DNA from: Krasilnikovozyma curviuscula
Taxonomy: Eukaryota > Basidiomycota > Tremellomycetes > Cystofilobasidiales > Mrakiaceae
Direction: 5' to 3'
DNA length: 59,279 nt
Assembly: GCA_014825775.1 (NCBI GenBank)
Contig: MVAQ01000129.1
Span: forward strand, 1 to 59,279
Shown here: positions 1 through 11,476 of the stretch, one piece after another
How positions within the stretch are numbered: position 1 is the stretch's first letter
Layout: each line of letters starts with the position of its first letter
Program-made: the position numbers and the translations under genes
Notes under the pieces: generated by a model
The model's database searches: none
What the model saw: the letters and a program-made list of their open reading frames with translations, nothing else
What the model was told of the DNA's origin: nothing

Positions 1-2321
1 ATCCTATGTTTGAACTCACGTCCACCTGGCACATAGCCTTTAAAGAATTCCCACATCTGGGTGGAGAATGCTCTCAAAGCGAAGGTCTTAGCTCTCTCCT
101 CTTCCAACATGTCCTGTAGATCATCTATCCTCGTTTCCAGCGCCTTGAAACGTTCTGCCATGTCATTTCTGGCAGCTTGAAGTGAGGCAAGCGAATTCGC
201 TTGGTCCGTCGCTTCGCGCCTCAGCGTCTCAGCTTCGAGAGGACGACGCCGTATAGTTTCCAACAAATCTTGACGACCTCGAAGGAAAGCAGGATGAGAG
301 AACTCCCACACTTGATCCTCCGTGAGTTTCTGGCCGCGAGTGGTAGTCTTCACCTTTCCGAAACCATACATGTTGAGTTGCCTGAAAATGATAAATGAAA
401 ACACAAAAATGTGAGTATTCCGCGTAGAGATATTTACCGGAACGGAGCAACGAGGAACTCCTCACCTCACGAAACTTGAAAAGTTGCTATGTTTGAAATG
501 TTGACCAAGGACAGCTTTGGAAAAAGCCTGCATTTGAGGAATGACGAAAGAGTTTCCTGCAGGACTCCAATCGATGTAAGGCTTGGAAGCTGGATGGGTA
601 ATCATTCTACAATTCAAGGAATAGAAGGGATAAGTTTGCATCTGGCTACTCTACTCTCACCTGGAAAAATTAGTAAGTTTACTCACGAGTACAACTTCTG
701 GACGAATTTGGTGAGATTCTTATCCTTCTCACTGCGAATGACTCCTCCTTCTCTGCGGTCACCAGATTTGGAGTCTTTGGCATCATGCTCTCCATACTGA
801 TCGTCCTCATAATCCTCATCCATACCTCCTGCATATGGACCTGATCCCTTTCTACTCCCGCTTCCATCCGCTGACTCAGTGTCTTCGCTGGCATTGGTTT
901 GACCAGAAGAGAAGGCATTTCTTCCAGACTGAGAAGAATTCCCACCAAGATGTTGTTGTTGCTGAGCAGCGACACTTCCCCTGGTTTCCCAGTGGTGTTG
1001 CGGAGGGGGTTGAGGTTGCTGCTGCTGCTGGTGAGGTTTTAAGGAGGAATAAGATCCAACCGACCCGATGGGTCGCTTGTTGCCCTTTCCAGAGACACTG
1101 GACGAGGGCCGCATCTGTGACATGTTGTGCTGAGCGTGCGAAGGAAAACTGCTGCCTTGTCGGGTGCTGTGAGGAGAGATAGGGATGCCTCCAACTTGCG
1201 ATTCTCGGAACGTCATTGAGACGTTGGGTTGCTGAGTGCTCGATGGACCCAATTGATCGCCCCAGTCAGAACCTCCACCACTGGAAGCTGGTACAATAAC
1301 TGCTGGATCCCAAGATGACCCGTACTGATTGGTATACCCAGTTGGATCTGACACGGTAGAGGCTGCGTAGTGATGGCTCGGTTTGGGAGGATAACTATTC
1401 TGCCAGCTGGCAGCAGACGGTGAAACACTCAAAGATGCTAGTGAAATGGGAAGACCCGTGTTAGGGCCTCGTTGAGATGGATGCTGGTGGTGTGACATGC
1501 CAGACGGAAAAGTTGAGTAACCGCCATATCCACTGGCAGAGATGGAGGAAGAGCTCGCTGTGGAGCTCACCGACGAAGAACGTGAGTTGTGTGGATGCAT
1601 CGATTGTCTTTGAGCGGTACTTTTGTTCGGATTCAAGCTCGGTAAAACGAGGCCGCTGGGTTGGTGCTGGTGGTAAGAGGATGGGGCGCTGGGAGGCGCC
1701 TGGAAGTAGGTTTGGGCATAAGACTGCTCAGAACCTGCAGCGTCAGAGTGCGGTGGTGTCTGTGGAGGAGGTTGTTTCGAAGAGTAGGAGGATGCTGATG
1801 AGATTGACAGAGGAGGAGGAAGGAGAGGGTAAGACTGCGGAGCGATCGGATACTGTTGACCATCGTATCCACTACCTGTCTGATAAGCTGATGCTGAATT
1901 TGATGGGTTGGAAGGATGAAAGAACTGCTGGCCGTCCTGTGGATTCAATGATGTGATACGCGAAGGAAGGATGTCAGTACTTGTGTTCACCAGAGTGATA
2001 ACTGGATATTCAAGGCCGAAGATAGACGAAGAAACCTCGAGGTAGGAAAAATAAAGTAATAACGTGGATGGGAATATGAATGGCGTAGTCTCGTGTATAC
2101 TCCATACACTGAAACTTGCCCACCCATCGAAAATCCTCCGCGTTGTCCAAACACCGAAGAGAAAAGGAAGGCAGCCAAACACGTACCACAACATGCTGAG
2201 GTCGACCTTCGGCAATACCTTCATGATGAGAGTCGTCCCTCATACTGCCTACATCTAGCTCCATTGAGTTTGAATGCTGATGGGAGTGGTGAGACTGCTG
2301 CTGCTGGGATGGTTCCGACAT
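1..2321 (-). CDS. HSF-type DNA-binding transcription factor (C-terminus beyond left edge)
   Basis: The protein carries a heat-shock-factor DNA-binding domain. FVQKLYS ends one exon (687..1936). The next exon (466..606) continues MITHPASKPYIDW, GNSFVIPQ and FKHSNFSSFVR, and the last visible exon (<1..381) starts QLNMYGFGKV. This matches the HSF winged helix, with splice phases that join exactly. I start the gene at the ATG at 2321 (MSEPSQQQQ, exon 2187..2321); a 250-nt intron follows. About 450 residues rich in Ser, Pro, Gln and Gly precede the domain, with an acidic stretch (MDEDYEDDQ) just before it. After the domain come heptad-like residues suggesting a coiled coil for oligomerisation. Hsf1, Hsf2/3 and Sfl1-type paralogues all share this domain, and the long N-terminal extension does not let me choose. 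Skn7 is not excluded, because the part that would hold a receiver domain lies off the window. Confidence 0.9.
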
Positions 2322-4095
2322 GGTCTGGGCTCCTCCTTCTTCTGGAAAGCCGCCTTCCTTTCGGTACATGGCTCTCTCAACAAGTATCCGATGAGAGGGT
2401 GTTGACGTTGCAAGGCGTCGTTAAGGCTGCTGTTGGCTGTGACCAATATGTCGGTCCCTTCTTTGGAACGGGATTTCAGTTGACCGAAAGAGGCAGAGCA
2501 GCTGCACTTGGGCCAAGGAGCAAGGAAGCCAGATGTCAGGCAACATGTACATACGTATCTGACATGAAGAAAGTGTGACCCACCACGGCGGGGAGGTAGC
2601 TGTTGGCTGAGAGATCAAACTTGAGCTGAGACTTGGACGGGGGCGAGCCCTAACTGATCTGCGACACTGAAACGCCAACGAGAGCAAACTTTTGAAGCAG
2701 CACGGGGCAGAAACCACCGAGAGAGAGGGAGAAAGAGCAAGAGAGAGAGGAACACAGTCAGCAAGTCCCTTCATTCGACACGGTGGTTGGCAGCAAGAGG
2801 AGCGAGTCGACGGCAAACGACCGAGCACATGAAAGAAAAAAAAGGAAGAAAAAAATAGCGATAATAAAAACAGCAGCCATAGGCAGGCCCTAAGGAGACA
2901 TACAGCCAGGAACCCCCCGAGAAGGCTGCTCTGCTGGCCGATGAGCATGCACGGGGGGTGCAGCAGCGAGCAGAGAGAGCAGCGGGCCACAGAAGAGAAG
3001 GAAGGGCGAGGGCGGCACCCACCAAGCAGCGACAGACTCCGCTCTGGACCAAGCGAGGACCAACCAAGATTAATGGAGGGGACCCGAGCGTACCCTCTTG
3101 CTGTCTGGAGTGAGTCTGTACGGTCGAGGGAGCGGCTCACGAGGCTGCAGATACAGGGTGGGAGGTGGACAGATACCGAAATGCCCTTGGCCATTATTGA
3201 AAAAGCATGTCAGGTTTCGTGTCTCACCCTTCGCCAAAACGTGAGAGAAACGTGGCGTTTTCTGGATCAGCCTCCAGAAAAAAAAATCCGCCCCAGTGGC
3301 GCAGGGCGCAACCGTACTGCTGCTAGCTCGCTCCGTTCCCACACCTGCCCCCCTGCTGGCTCCCTCTCTGCTCGCCAGAGGGACACTGCTGGGGGCCACA
3401 GCCGGGCCTGGCGCCTCTCCTTGCGAGTGGATCCACTCACACCCCTGCCCACTCTAATGAGTAAGCGTGGTTTCCATCTCTGGATCGCTGCGACGATGTT
3501 TTCTTAGCGCCCAACCTTAATTGGCAGATCAGTGTTCACCCTCATCCCATTCCGAACCAGAGAAGCAGGCCTGGGGCCTTGTTACCTGATACTCGGTAAG
3601 GAAACGGGGTGTACCCTCCCTTAGTGCTGCTGCAAAATACTCCGGCCCAATGGTGCTAACACCCCCCAGCGCCTCTGTGCAGTGGTTCGTTTGATTCCTG
3701 CAAACAAGGGGAGGTTTCAGGCGCATGCTAGTCATGTTCACTGTCGCAGCAACTCAACGTTTGTTTAATAAATAATCATATCTAAAAAAAAAAGGGTGCA
3801 CGTCTTGACCACAAAAGGTCTTGAAACACCTCTTCCCTTGTTGGGTGTTGCGCTTTGCGCTGTCGTCGTCCCTTGAACCCAAAAAACCAGAGCTGTGCAC
3901 AACTGCGGACAGGAAGGATGCAGAACTCCCTGGCACGTTTTCAGCAACTCCAATACATGTGAATTGCGAGAAACAAGTACTGCGAGGAGTAGAAAACGGG
4001 CGAGATGCTCCAAACCGAACTTCTTGATGCTGGCTCTGTTCTTGCCACACGCCCACAGCAATCTCTAAGTCATCCCATAGACTGTAGATATTGAT
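2322..4095. other. Long intergenic region upstream of the HSF gene
   Basis: There are 1.77 kb between the HSF start and the end of PMT4, and I see no conserved protein. On the minus strand (the HSF sense) there is a CT-rich tract at about 2712..2755 and another pyrimidine-rich tract at 2829..2857, the type of sequence common in fungal promoters and long 5' leaders. Open frames on both strands (2421..3194 minus, 2941..3507 plus) are compositionally biased, overlap each other and look non-coding. A ten-A run sits at 3784. The region probably holds the HSF promoter, a long leader and the PMT4 3' flank. Confidence 0.5.
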
Positions 4096-7000
4096 TTATT
4101 TACCTGCAAAATGCAGGGACCAGCTTGAAACAAGCTTCCTTCGATCCACCTCGTCGGCCTGCAGACTAGAGAACGGACCACAGAAGCAAAGCCACACGAG
4201 CGTGGTACCAATTAGTATCCATCTTACCCGCAGATGTGGGAGGCAAAGAAGAAAAGAGGGGAGAAATTGAAAGCGGACTAACCCTGGATTACCGTACGTC
4301 AGCGGGCTGATGAACCAGAACATCCAAATCACAAATAGGCTGACGGCGGCAAGGATCGCAAGGCCTCTGGGACCGACCTCAGCTTTCAGTCGCGGTCGCA
4401 ACCTGGTCAGAGGCCCAGCGACCGACACTGGGTAGTTAATCGTCTCTGTGAGAACAAAGTTGAAGACTGAGCCAGTGACCAAGACGGAGGCGAGGTGGGC
4501 AGGAAGATAGTGGTGAATGAAGAGTTGTCGTGACATGAGGTAGAAGGGGAAGTAGTGGACAGCCCAAGCGACCAAGAAGAAGCAGGTGTTATTGTAGAGA
4601 CGATTTCTCATAGCTGTGATTACAAGTTCACATGTAATGTGACATCCCGCACCGTCAGCAAGAGAGATAGACTGAAAGTGGGAGGCAAAACACTCACGGT
4701 CATCAATCGGTTCAATCCCTCTTCGTCTAGCCAACTGATCTGCACCAAGAATTCCCAAAAACACAGATAAACTCATCACACAGATCCACCAAGCTCCAAG
4801 GTTTCCAATGGCGTAAACTTGCTTTCTGTCCGTACTTTCGGTCCAGAAACTGATTCCAGTCAGGCAGAATGGCCAATTGATGGGGTCAGAAGCATATGGA
4901 TGTGAGGCGGTGAGACCAGCGTTGTGTTGAAGCATCAATGTCTGGAGCTCCCAAAACTTCTTGAAAAAGTTCATGGGGACGACCTTTTTGGGTTCAATTT
5001 TGGCGGTTCGGTTGCGGATGTCCTCTCCAGCTAAGAGTAGGGATAGGGAGAAAGGAGATGAAGAGAAACATTTTCAGCTGCTTCCGCACCACAGAAAACT
5101 CACAGAAAGGCAGAGAGGTTAAAGAAATAGAAGACTCACTTTCATCAGCCATGATTTCATCCGCAAACCAAGTCATGCTTTTTTCGCTGGCAACTTTGTT
5201 CCCGTTCACCTCCTGTTGCTTGAAGGCCCACTCAGGCAAGGCAGCTGTTGATGTCCACATGTAGACCTTGGTTGGGATGTGTTGCAACTTGAACCATCCA
5301 CTCTTGGTCCTCCAAGGTTCACCCTCATGGCCTTCGATAATCTGCATTTGGAAATGAGTATCATTGACTCTAGTTTCAAGATCTTCTTTGGGGCAAGTGG
5401 TGAATTCTTGATTTGTGGAAGTGAGGGGAGACGCAACGTCATGAGTCATGAGATACGTGTCGGTATTAACGTGAAGGAGCTGGACAATATCATTGTGTCT
5501 CACTACTCTTCCTCTTCCACTCTCAGGCAATTCTTTGGTTGGTATAATCTTCCAGTCGTTGTTGGTGTCATTGAAGGGATAGGCAGTAACTTGTTGACCT
5601 AGAAAGATATGGGGACAACCGTAAGAAGGCTCAATTTCAAAGGACATGTATGCAAATGCACCAACCTTGACTCGAGATTCTGCCATCATCGTATCTTAAT
5701 GGATACTTGTCGGGATGAGAATGGAGGAATGCTTTGGTGTCTTTGTGCCTGAAGGTCAAGGTGTCATAGTAGCGGATTTCTGCGAGAATTGAAATATCGA
5801 CGAGTCAACAAGTATACAAACAGGAACGATGGAGCGACTAAGTTACCTTGAGAATTCAAAAGCATCTCGCTGCCTTTTAATGACTCCTGAAATTGAGGAC
5901 TCATGAAGGAATCACCTGGACCAGAGTTGGTTAGGACTGCGAAGTGAACCCAGAAGATCGAGAGATAGACAATGGCTGGCAGTACAATCAGTCCCAGCAC
6001 TCGAGCCATAAAATGTTGTGAGAAGCGTTCCTATACGAGCGCAAAAGATGAAGTAGGAGCTGGTTAATGATGCTACAATGTTTGATTCGCACAAGATGGT
6101 AAAGTCTAACCATTGAAAGAGCGTTTGGACGTTTGATATCCAGTAGATTCCAAAGATCCACCAGGACAGCCAATCCCACGGTGACAAAAGTCAAAAGTCC
6201 CACCATCTTACATCCGAGAGTACACGCCAGGAAGAATCCAGTCGAGCACATCCATCCCCACCATTTCGTGCTGAAAGGTCTTCTCACACAAAGGAAGGAA
6301 CGCAGCGTGTCAAGACACATGGAGTGACACCAGTAATTATTGATGGCAATACTCACCTGTATCGCATTTGATAGAACTTGACGTAAGACAGCAATGACAA
6401 AGACATGAACAGGATGAGAGCTGCATCAAGGAGAATTAATCTGGTCTGACCAACGTGGCCATTGTCTGAACAAGAAACACAGTGAGGTTGTTTTCAGAGA
6501 TTATAGAAGCAAGAAGAAAGCTTACCTGCAAGAATCAACAACGCGGAGAAGGCAGCGATTGAGATGGGATATCCTGATTCTCTCATGATGGCGTAGACGA
6601 CTGGAACGGTTATTGAGCCCATGAAAGCAGGGAATGCTCTCATGCCGATATAGGGTACATTGTTTGGGACGTATGGGTCACCGATCTGCAAGATAGGAAG
6701 AAGAGCAAGTGGTCAGTCCACAATGCCATTGCATGGATTCGATTGCAATGGGCTGGCATATCACCCCCTTCAACTTGACATTTCCCCCCAACTCACACCG
6801 GACTTCCATGATTACCAAAGCAAACACAGGCGCCGATCACCAAACTGGACACCCACAGACTACTACATAATCGCTGGCGGACATATTACCCACTAACCGG
6901 CCCTGCCCCCTTCCAATTCCCACCTGGACATGTTCCTCGCCTTCGTCAAAGACAGAAGTATCCCTCACCGAGCGGCCACCCCATAATAGACAAGAAGGGC

Positions 7001-7698
7001 ATACTCACGTTCTCAAACTCAAAATCACCGTCGAAGCCAACGAACCAGCCTGCGAAGCCGAGAATAATCTTTGCCAATGGAGGGTGAACATCGAAGTAGT
7101 ATTCTCTTGTAATGTAGTAGGAAGCAAACTTTCCAAAGTGAACTTCGTCGAACCTGTTTCGATTTCGGTGAAAAGGGAATAAAGAGGTTAAGTTGGTAGG
7201 AGGAGAGGAGGAACAAGGGCAAGTGAGAGGTAGGGGTAGGGAAGGAGAAAGAGAAAATGAATCTTGAGCTGTCGTTGAAAGATTACTTAAGAATAATGAG
7301 CTGTTTTGGTTTGAGCTTACACTACAGAGTCAGGCCAGGAGATACCCCAGTACCTGAGGACGAAGGAGAAGAAGGTGAGGGCTGCCATGACGGATAACGA
7401 GATGGTCCTCTCTCTGTTTTGAGATTGGGTCGAGACATGAGAGATTTGATTCGGATGGGGTAAGTGGGAAGATTTCTAGAGAGTGGGATATACAGACGGA
7501 GAAAGAGGGGAACAGAGGGGAGTCAAAAGCGAGGCGAAGGAGGAGTGTGAGCAACGTAGTCCAAATCAAGTCAGTCGGGTTCGAAAGCAAAGATAGACTG
7601 ACGTCGAGTTTGTCGTCGTCTGCGATCTTGATGGATGAGTAGGGCGATTCTGCTTCCCCTTTGAGAGGCTTCCGCTGTCGAGGGGGAACACTCGACAT
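4096..7698 (-). CDS. PMT4: Dolichyl-phosphate-mannose protein O-mannosyltransferase, Pmt4 type
   Basis: This integral ER-membrane enzyme transfers mannose from dolichyl-phosphate-mannose to Ser/Thr of secretory and membrane proteins. The catalytic loop-1 acidic motif FDEVHFGKFASYY is at about 7100..7145, with DVHPPLAK following. Middle exons give several membrane spans and GPGDSFMSPQFQESL (about 5880..5935). MIR repeats lie at 4994..5689, with DTYLMTHDVASP and WAFKQQEVNGNK. The last exons hold HYFPFYLMSRQLFIHHYLPAH and a stop at 4096. The MIR and C-terminal motifs fit Pmt4 rather than Pmt1 or Pmt2. The start is the ATG at 7698; the upstream TTG at 7704 is not a start. About ten introns interrupt the gene, one of them 323 nt (6686..7008), far longer than its neighbours. 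The promoter is shared with COX11. Confidence 0.93.
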
Positions 7699-7979
7699 GG
7701 TCAATCACTCACTCGTCGCCGTTTGCTGTCAACTCACGCACGACCATGGCAGCCTTCAGTTTCATATTGTACTCGCTCCTTTCCTTCTCTCTTTTCCTTT
7801 CTCCCTAATAACTTCCAGTCTTCGCCTTTTAGGTACATGCTTTCTGTAAAAAGAAATTCGATTTTTTTTTCTGAGCTGACTTGACAGAGGCGCGCGCTCT
7901 TGGGGATGGGTGAGTGTGGTGGTTACTCAACTGTGCAACAGAGAAGATTAACATTTTTGTTTCGTTGGTGAGAGATACA
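7699..7979. promoter_or_regulatory. Divergent promoter between PMT4 and COX11
   Basis: This 281-bp spacer separates two genes transcribed away from each other, so it must contain both promoters and both 5' leaders. It includes CT-rich stretches (about 7768..7806 on the plus strand) and a nine-T run near 7862. No clear TATA box stands out. The assignment rests on position only. Confidence 0.5.
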
Positions 7980-9363
7980 ATGAGCCATCGATGCTGCTCC
8001 CTCAGATCCCTCGTCGTGAGTCCCTCTCTGTCGTATCGTCGTCTATGTCTTCTCACGCATTCGTCAACCAAACGCTCTTTCAACAGCACAAATCCGTCCC
8101 AACACCCTTTTCTCCGTATAGACAGCAGCTGTCCTTCCTCTCAACTCACCATAATCCACTTCCACTTAGAAGTACACCATCCCGCTCATTCTCATCCTCC
8201 TATTCCTCCTCCTCCTCATCCTCACCACCACCATCCTCGTCGTTGTCGCCGTCACCCCCCCCTCCTCATTCACCTCATGAAAGATCCTCGGCAGTAAAAA
8301 ATATTAGAAACCAAGTGGGAGCTGAAGTCTTCGACAAACAACTTCAGGATTACTTGGTCAAGCACCGTCGCCAAAAAGTTGAAAGGAAGCTCGGCACCGT
8401 AGGAAGATATGGCCTCGCCCTCGTCATCTTTGCTCTCGGAGCGTCATATGCTGCCGTTCCTCTCTACAGAGCATTCTGCTCAGCGACCGGCTTTGCAGGT
8501 ACACCTTCAACAGACAGAACTCGAATGTCACCCGATCGACTCATCCCAACAGATTCGGAGCGAAGAATCACCATCCAGTTCTCTTCAGATACAAGCAGGC
8601 AACTACCTTGGGATTTCAAGCCCGCCCAGAGTAAAGTCGTCGTCAGGCCCGGCGAAACCGCCCTGGCTTTCTACACTGCAAAGAACAACAGTTCACAAGA
8701 CATGATCGGTATCAGTACCTACAACGTGAGTGTTTCCTGTCAAGACAAGACAAGTTACTAACGGCTTTATATCCTGACGCACACTTCGTGGCTCATTTCC
8801 ACTGCAGGTCACCCCGTCAAAGGTCTGCTAATCTTTGCGATCATACCAACCTGTTGCAACGCTGACATCAGCTTGTCTTTGGATATATAGATTGCACAGT
8901 ATTTTGCTAAAGTGGAATGCTTCTGTTTCGACGAGCAGCGGATCTTAGCTGGTGAAGAGGTTGTAAGTGCAATTCGTGCAATTCAAACCTCCCCTCCTCC
9001 TTGTTTTCCCCAGCTACAATAATTTGTGACTCTTATACTCATCTCCTTACTTCTTCAACTATTTCAGGATCTCCCTGTTTTCTTCTTCATAGATCGAGAT
9101 TTCCTGGATGACCCCAAGATGGATGATGTGGAGGATGTCGTGTTGTCGTACACGTTCTTCAAGTGAGTGATACTTTTTTATAATTGCATTGATCACACGT
9201 CTTGGCAAAGATGAAATACATCATTGAACTGGAACTATTTACTCTGCTTCACAGAGCCAAGAGGAATAAAGCAGGTCATGCAGTGCCAGATGCTCCGCGC
9301 GACGTTGTTGAAAAAGCAACAGGGTTTGAAGGCTTTGACCTAGCACCACAAAACCCAGAGTAG
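7980..9363 (+). CDS. COX11: Cytochrome c oxidase assembly protein Cox11 (CtaG family)
   Basis: Cox11 is a mitochondrial inner-membrane copper chaperone that builds the CuB site of Cox1. The sequence shows one membrane span (LALVIFALGASYAAVPLY), then the intermembrane-space domain with the copper-binding motif CFCF in the exon 8891..8962, and FFFIDRDF in the next. My exon model is 7980..8015, 8087..8725, 8808..8822, 8891..8962, 9068..9162 and 9255..9363. The N-terminus is basic and Ser-rich, as expected of a mitochondrial presequence. I prefer the ATG at 7980 with a 71-nt intron (GTGAGT...CAACAG). An unspliced start at 7991 or 8045 is also open in frame. Exon 3 is only 15 nt long and encodes VTPSK. 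Confidence 0.92.
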
Positions 9364-9729
9364 TTATTCGGAGAACTAGTCAATCTCTTTCTGCACCAGA
9401 GGCAATACATTCCACTCCACAATACCTACTTCTCGTCCCGCTACCTTCGTAAGCTTGCAGACGACGTTGAGAGCGCAAAGAAATGCCTGTGGAAGAGTCC
9501 GAGCAGAACAGAAGGCTCCAGAGCTGTGATTCACAAGCATGCTCTAGTGCCTCCCAGTTTGGTGCAGTAGAAGCCAAGTCTTCACATTCTGATCTTTGTT
9601 TTGGAGTGCCACTGTCATGCAACGTGGGTGTCGTTTATTTGGCTACGAAGAAAAAAAAGGTGGGATTGACCTCTGCCGTTCACTTTGGTTTCCCTCAGCT
9701 AGAGGAGACTAGCTAAGAAAGATATCTCG
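9364..9729. other. Intergenic spacer COX11-ALG5
   Basis: There are 366 bp between two same-strand genes. I see no conserved ORF or RNA gene. It should contain the COX11 3' end and the ALG5 promoter; an eight-A run sits near 9651. Confidence 0.5.
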
Positions 9730-11284
9730 ATGTCTTCAGGGTCATCGTACGTATCTACAATCTTTACGGCTGATCAGATTCCAGACAACAGCGAGTTCAT
9801 TTGGTTAGGACTCTCGCTGATAGTGCCGGTTGCCCTCGTCGTGAGTGCACTGTGATCCCGCGTTACAGTCTCGCTGGCAGGTACTGACTTCTGCTTCTCC
9901 CCTCGTATGCCAGTTATACGGCATTCTTCAAGCCATCTCTCCAACACCAATCGAATCTTTAAATGAAGAACTGTTCTACACCTCCCCGCACACCTCGAGC
10001 TCGTCTTGGGTCTCAAAGGCCTCTGCTGTCGCTACCAATGGCATTCAATCCACTTCTTCAACTGAAAATGTTGGTCCCTATCCACTACCACACTTGAGGG
10101 AGCCAGCAACAAAGGCTCTCAGCGTGGTTATTCCAGCTTTCAACGAATCATTACGTCTCAGACCAATGTTAGATGAGGTATTCGCATACCTAGCCTCGGA
10201 GGAAGGTGTCAAGATGCTTGAAATTATCAACAGTAAATCTGAAGAAGAAGTGAAGGGATGGGAGGTCATCCTGGTTGATGACGGATCCAAGGATAAAGGA
10301 GCAACGGTGGACGTAGCTATGAAAGTGGGCAAAGAGTGGGACAAATCTTTAACATCCTCTTCATCCATGGGAAGAAGGGGAGATGCTTCTAGAAACTCCC
10401 TAAAGGGAATTGAAGTGGAAGGGGAGATGCGAGTTGTCAAGTTATCTCTGAACAGAGGCAAAGGAGGTGCAGTACAACATGTAAGTTTTGCCCACACACG
10501 TGCTCATTCTGTCTCTGAAGACTAGTTGCTGATGACATTGGTGTTTCCATTTTCGCTTGCGATAGGGTGTGATGCACGCTCGAGGGTCCGCGATACTGTT
10601 TGTGGATGCCGATGGCGCCTCAAAGTTTTCGGATTTAGGAGCCCTGGTAACTGCTCTCCCGCCGAAAGACCGTATCCCTGCTGGACATGGGATTTCTATA
10701 GGCTCACGAGCTCATATGGTGTCCACTGAGGCAGTCGTCAAGGTATGCTGCCGTTTGATCCGCGTGTACCATTTTGTTCTTGACGGTCTTTGACTGACCA
10801 TCAATACACGATTGGTTCCAATCAGAGGTCGCTTCTTCGGAATCTCTTGATGCATGGTTTCCATCTTTTCGTCAAGACGGTGGGCGTGAAGGGCATTAAA
10901 GACACTCAATGTGGCTTCAAGGTACGCCAACCATCAAAAATGATTTCTTCTAGCGCATTATTATTCTCTTAGCTAAAATTGAACTATTATTTTAAGTTGT
11001 TTACTCGACAGTCCGCGTTGGTGCTCTTCCCATCACTTCATCTTCGCAGATGGTCCTTCGATGTGGAACTGCTTCTCCTAGCGTCTCTCACTTCCCCTGC
11101 AATCCCAGTGGAGGAAGTGCCGATTACTTGGCATGAGGTTGAGGGCAGTAAAATCAGTCTTGGATGGGACAGTTTAGGGATGGCGAGAGATCTTATTGTG
11201 CTGAGATTGAACTTGTTGCTGGGAGGATGGGCAGTTCCAGCGATGGATTCCGTTGGAGATGACAAGAAAGTGAAAAAAGAGTAA
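9730..11284 (+). CDS. ALG5: Dolichyl-phosphate beta-glucosyltransferase
   Basis: Alg5 makes dolichyl-phosphate-glucose on the cytosolic face of the ER, the donor for the last sugars of the N-glycan precursor. An N-terminal membrane anchor (FIWLGLSLIVPVALVV) is followed by a GT2 catalytic domain: SVVIPAFNESLRL, EVILVDDGSKDKG, LNRGKGGAVQ, ILFVDADGASKF (the DXD-type motif) and GVKGIKDTQCGFK, which is characteristic of Alg5 and of the related Dpm1. Exons are 9730..9840, 9914..10480, 10566..10742, 10826..10921 and 10997..11284; all phases join. The motif DTQCGFK-LFTRQSA crosses the last intron. Dpm1 is the nearest alternative, but the N-terminal anchor and the FPSLHLRRWSFDVE segment favour Alg5. 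Confidence 0.93.
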
Positions 11285-11476
11285 TCGATACATCGCTGGG
11301 TTGTTCTATTTACCTTGAGATACAAGATCGAATGTACAACCCCAAGGGATGGAGGGATGAGGGGTGCTCTAACATGTCTGGTCCCGATAAAGAAATCTTT
11401 CAGGAAGATCGCGATAGATCAGAGTGTTTTCGAAGCAATAACGTAGGTCATACACGGGCTTCAAACAGGGAGCCAC

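Noticed and set aside
1937..2224. Start of the HSF gene at the Met at 2224 in the long frame
   Set aside because: That part of the frame lies in an intron with a GTACGT donor at 2186; the Gln-rich first exon 2187..2321 joins in phase to DGQQFF at 1936.
2421..3194. 257-codon minus-strand open frame upstream of the HSF gene
   Set aside because: Ser/Leu/Cys-rich, lies across CT-rich sequence, overlaps a plus-strand open frame, and shows no domain. Most likely leader or promoter sequence.
7702..7704. PMT4 start two codons upstream (M at 7704)
   Set aside because: The codon is TTG, not ATG; the ATG at 7698 is the first real start.
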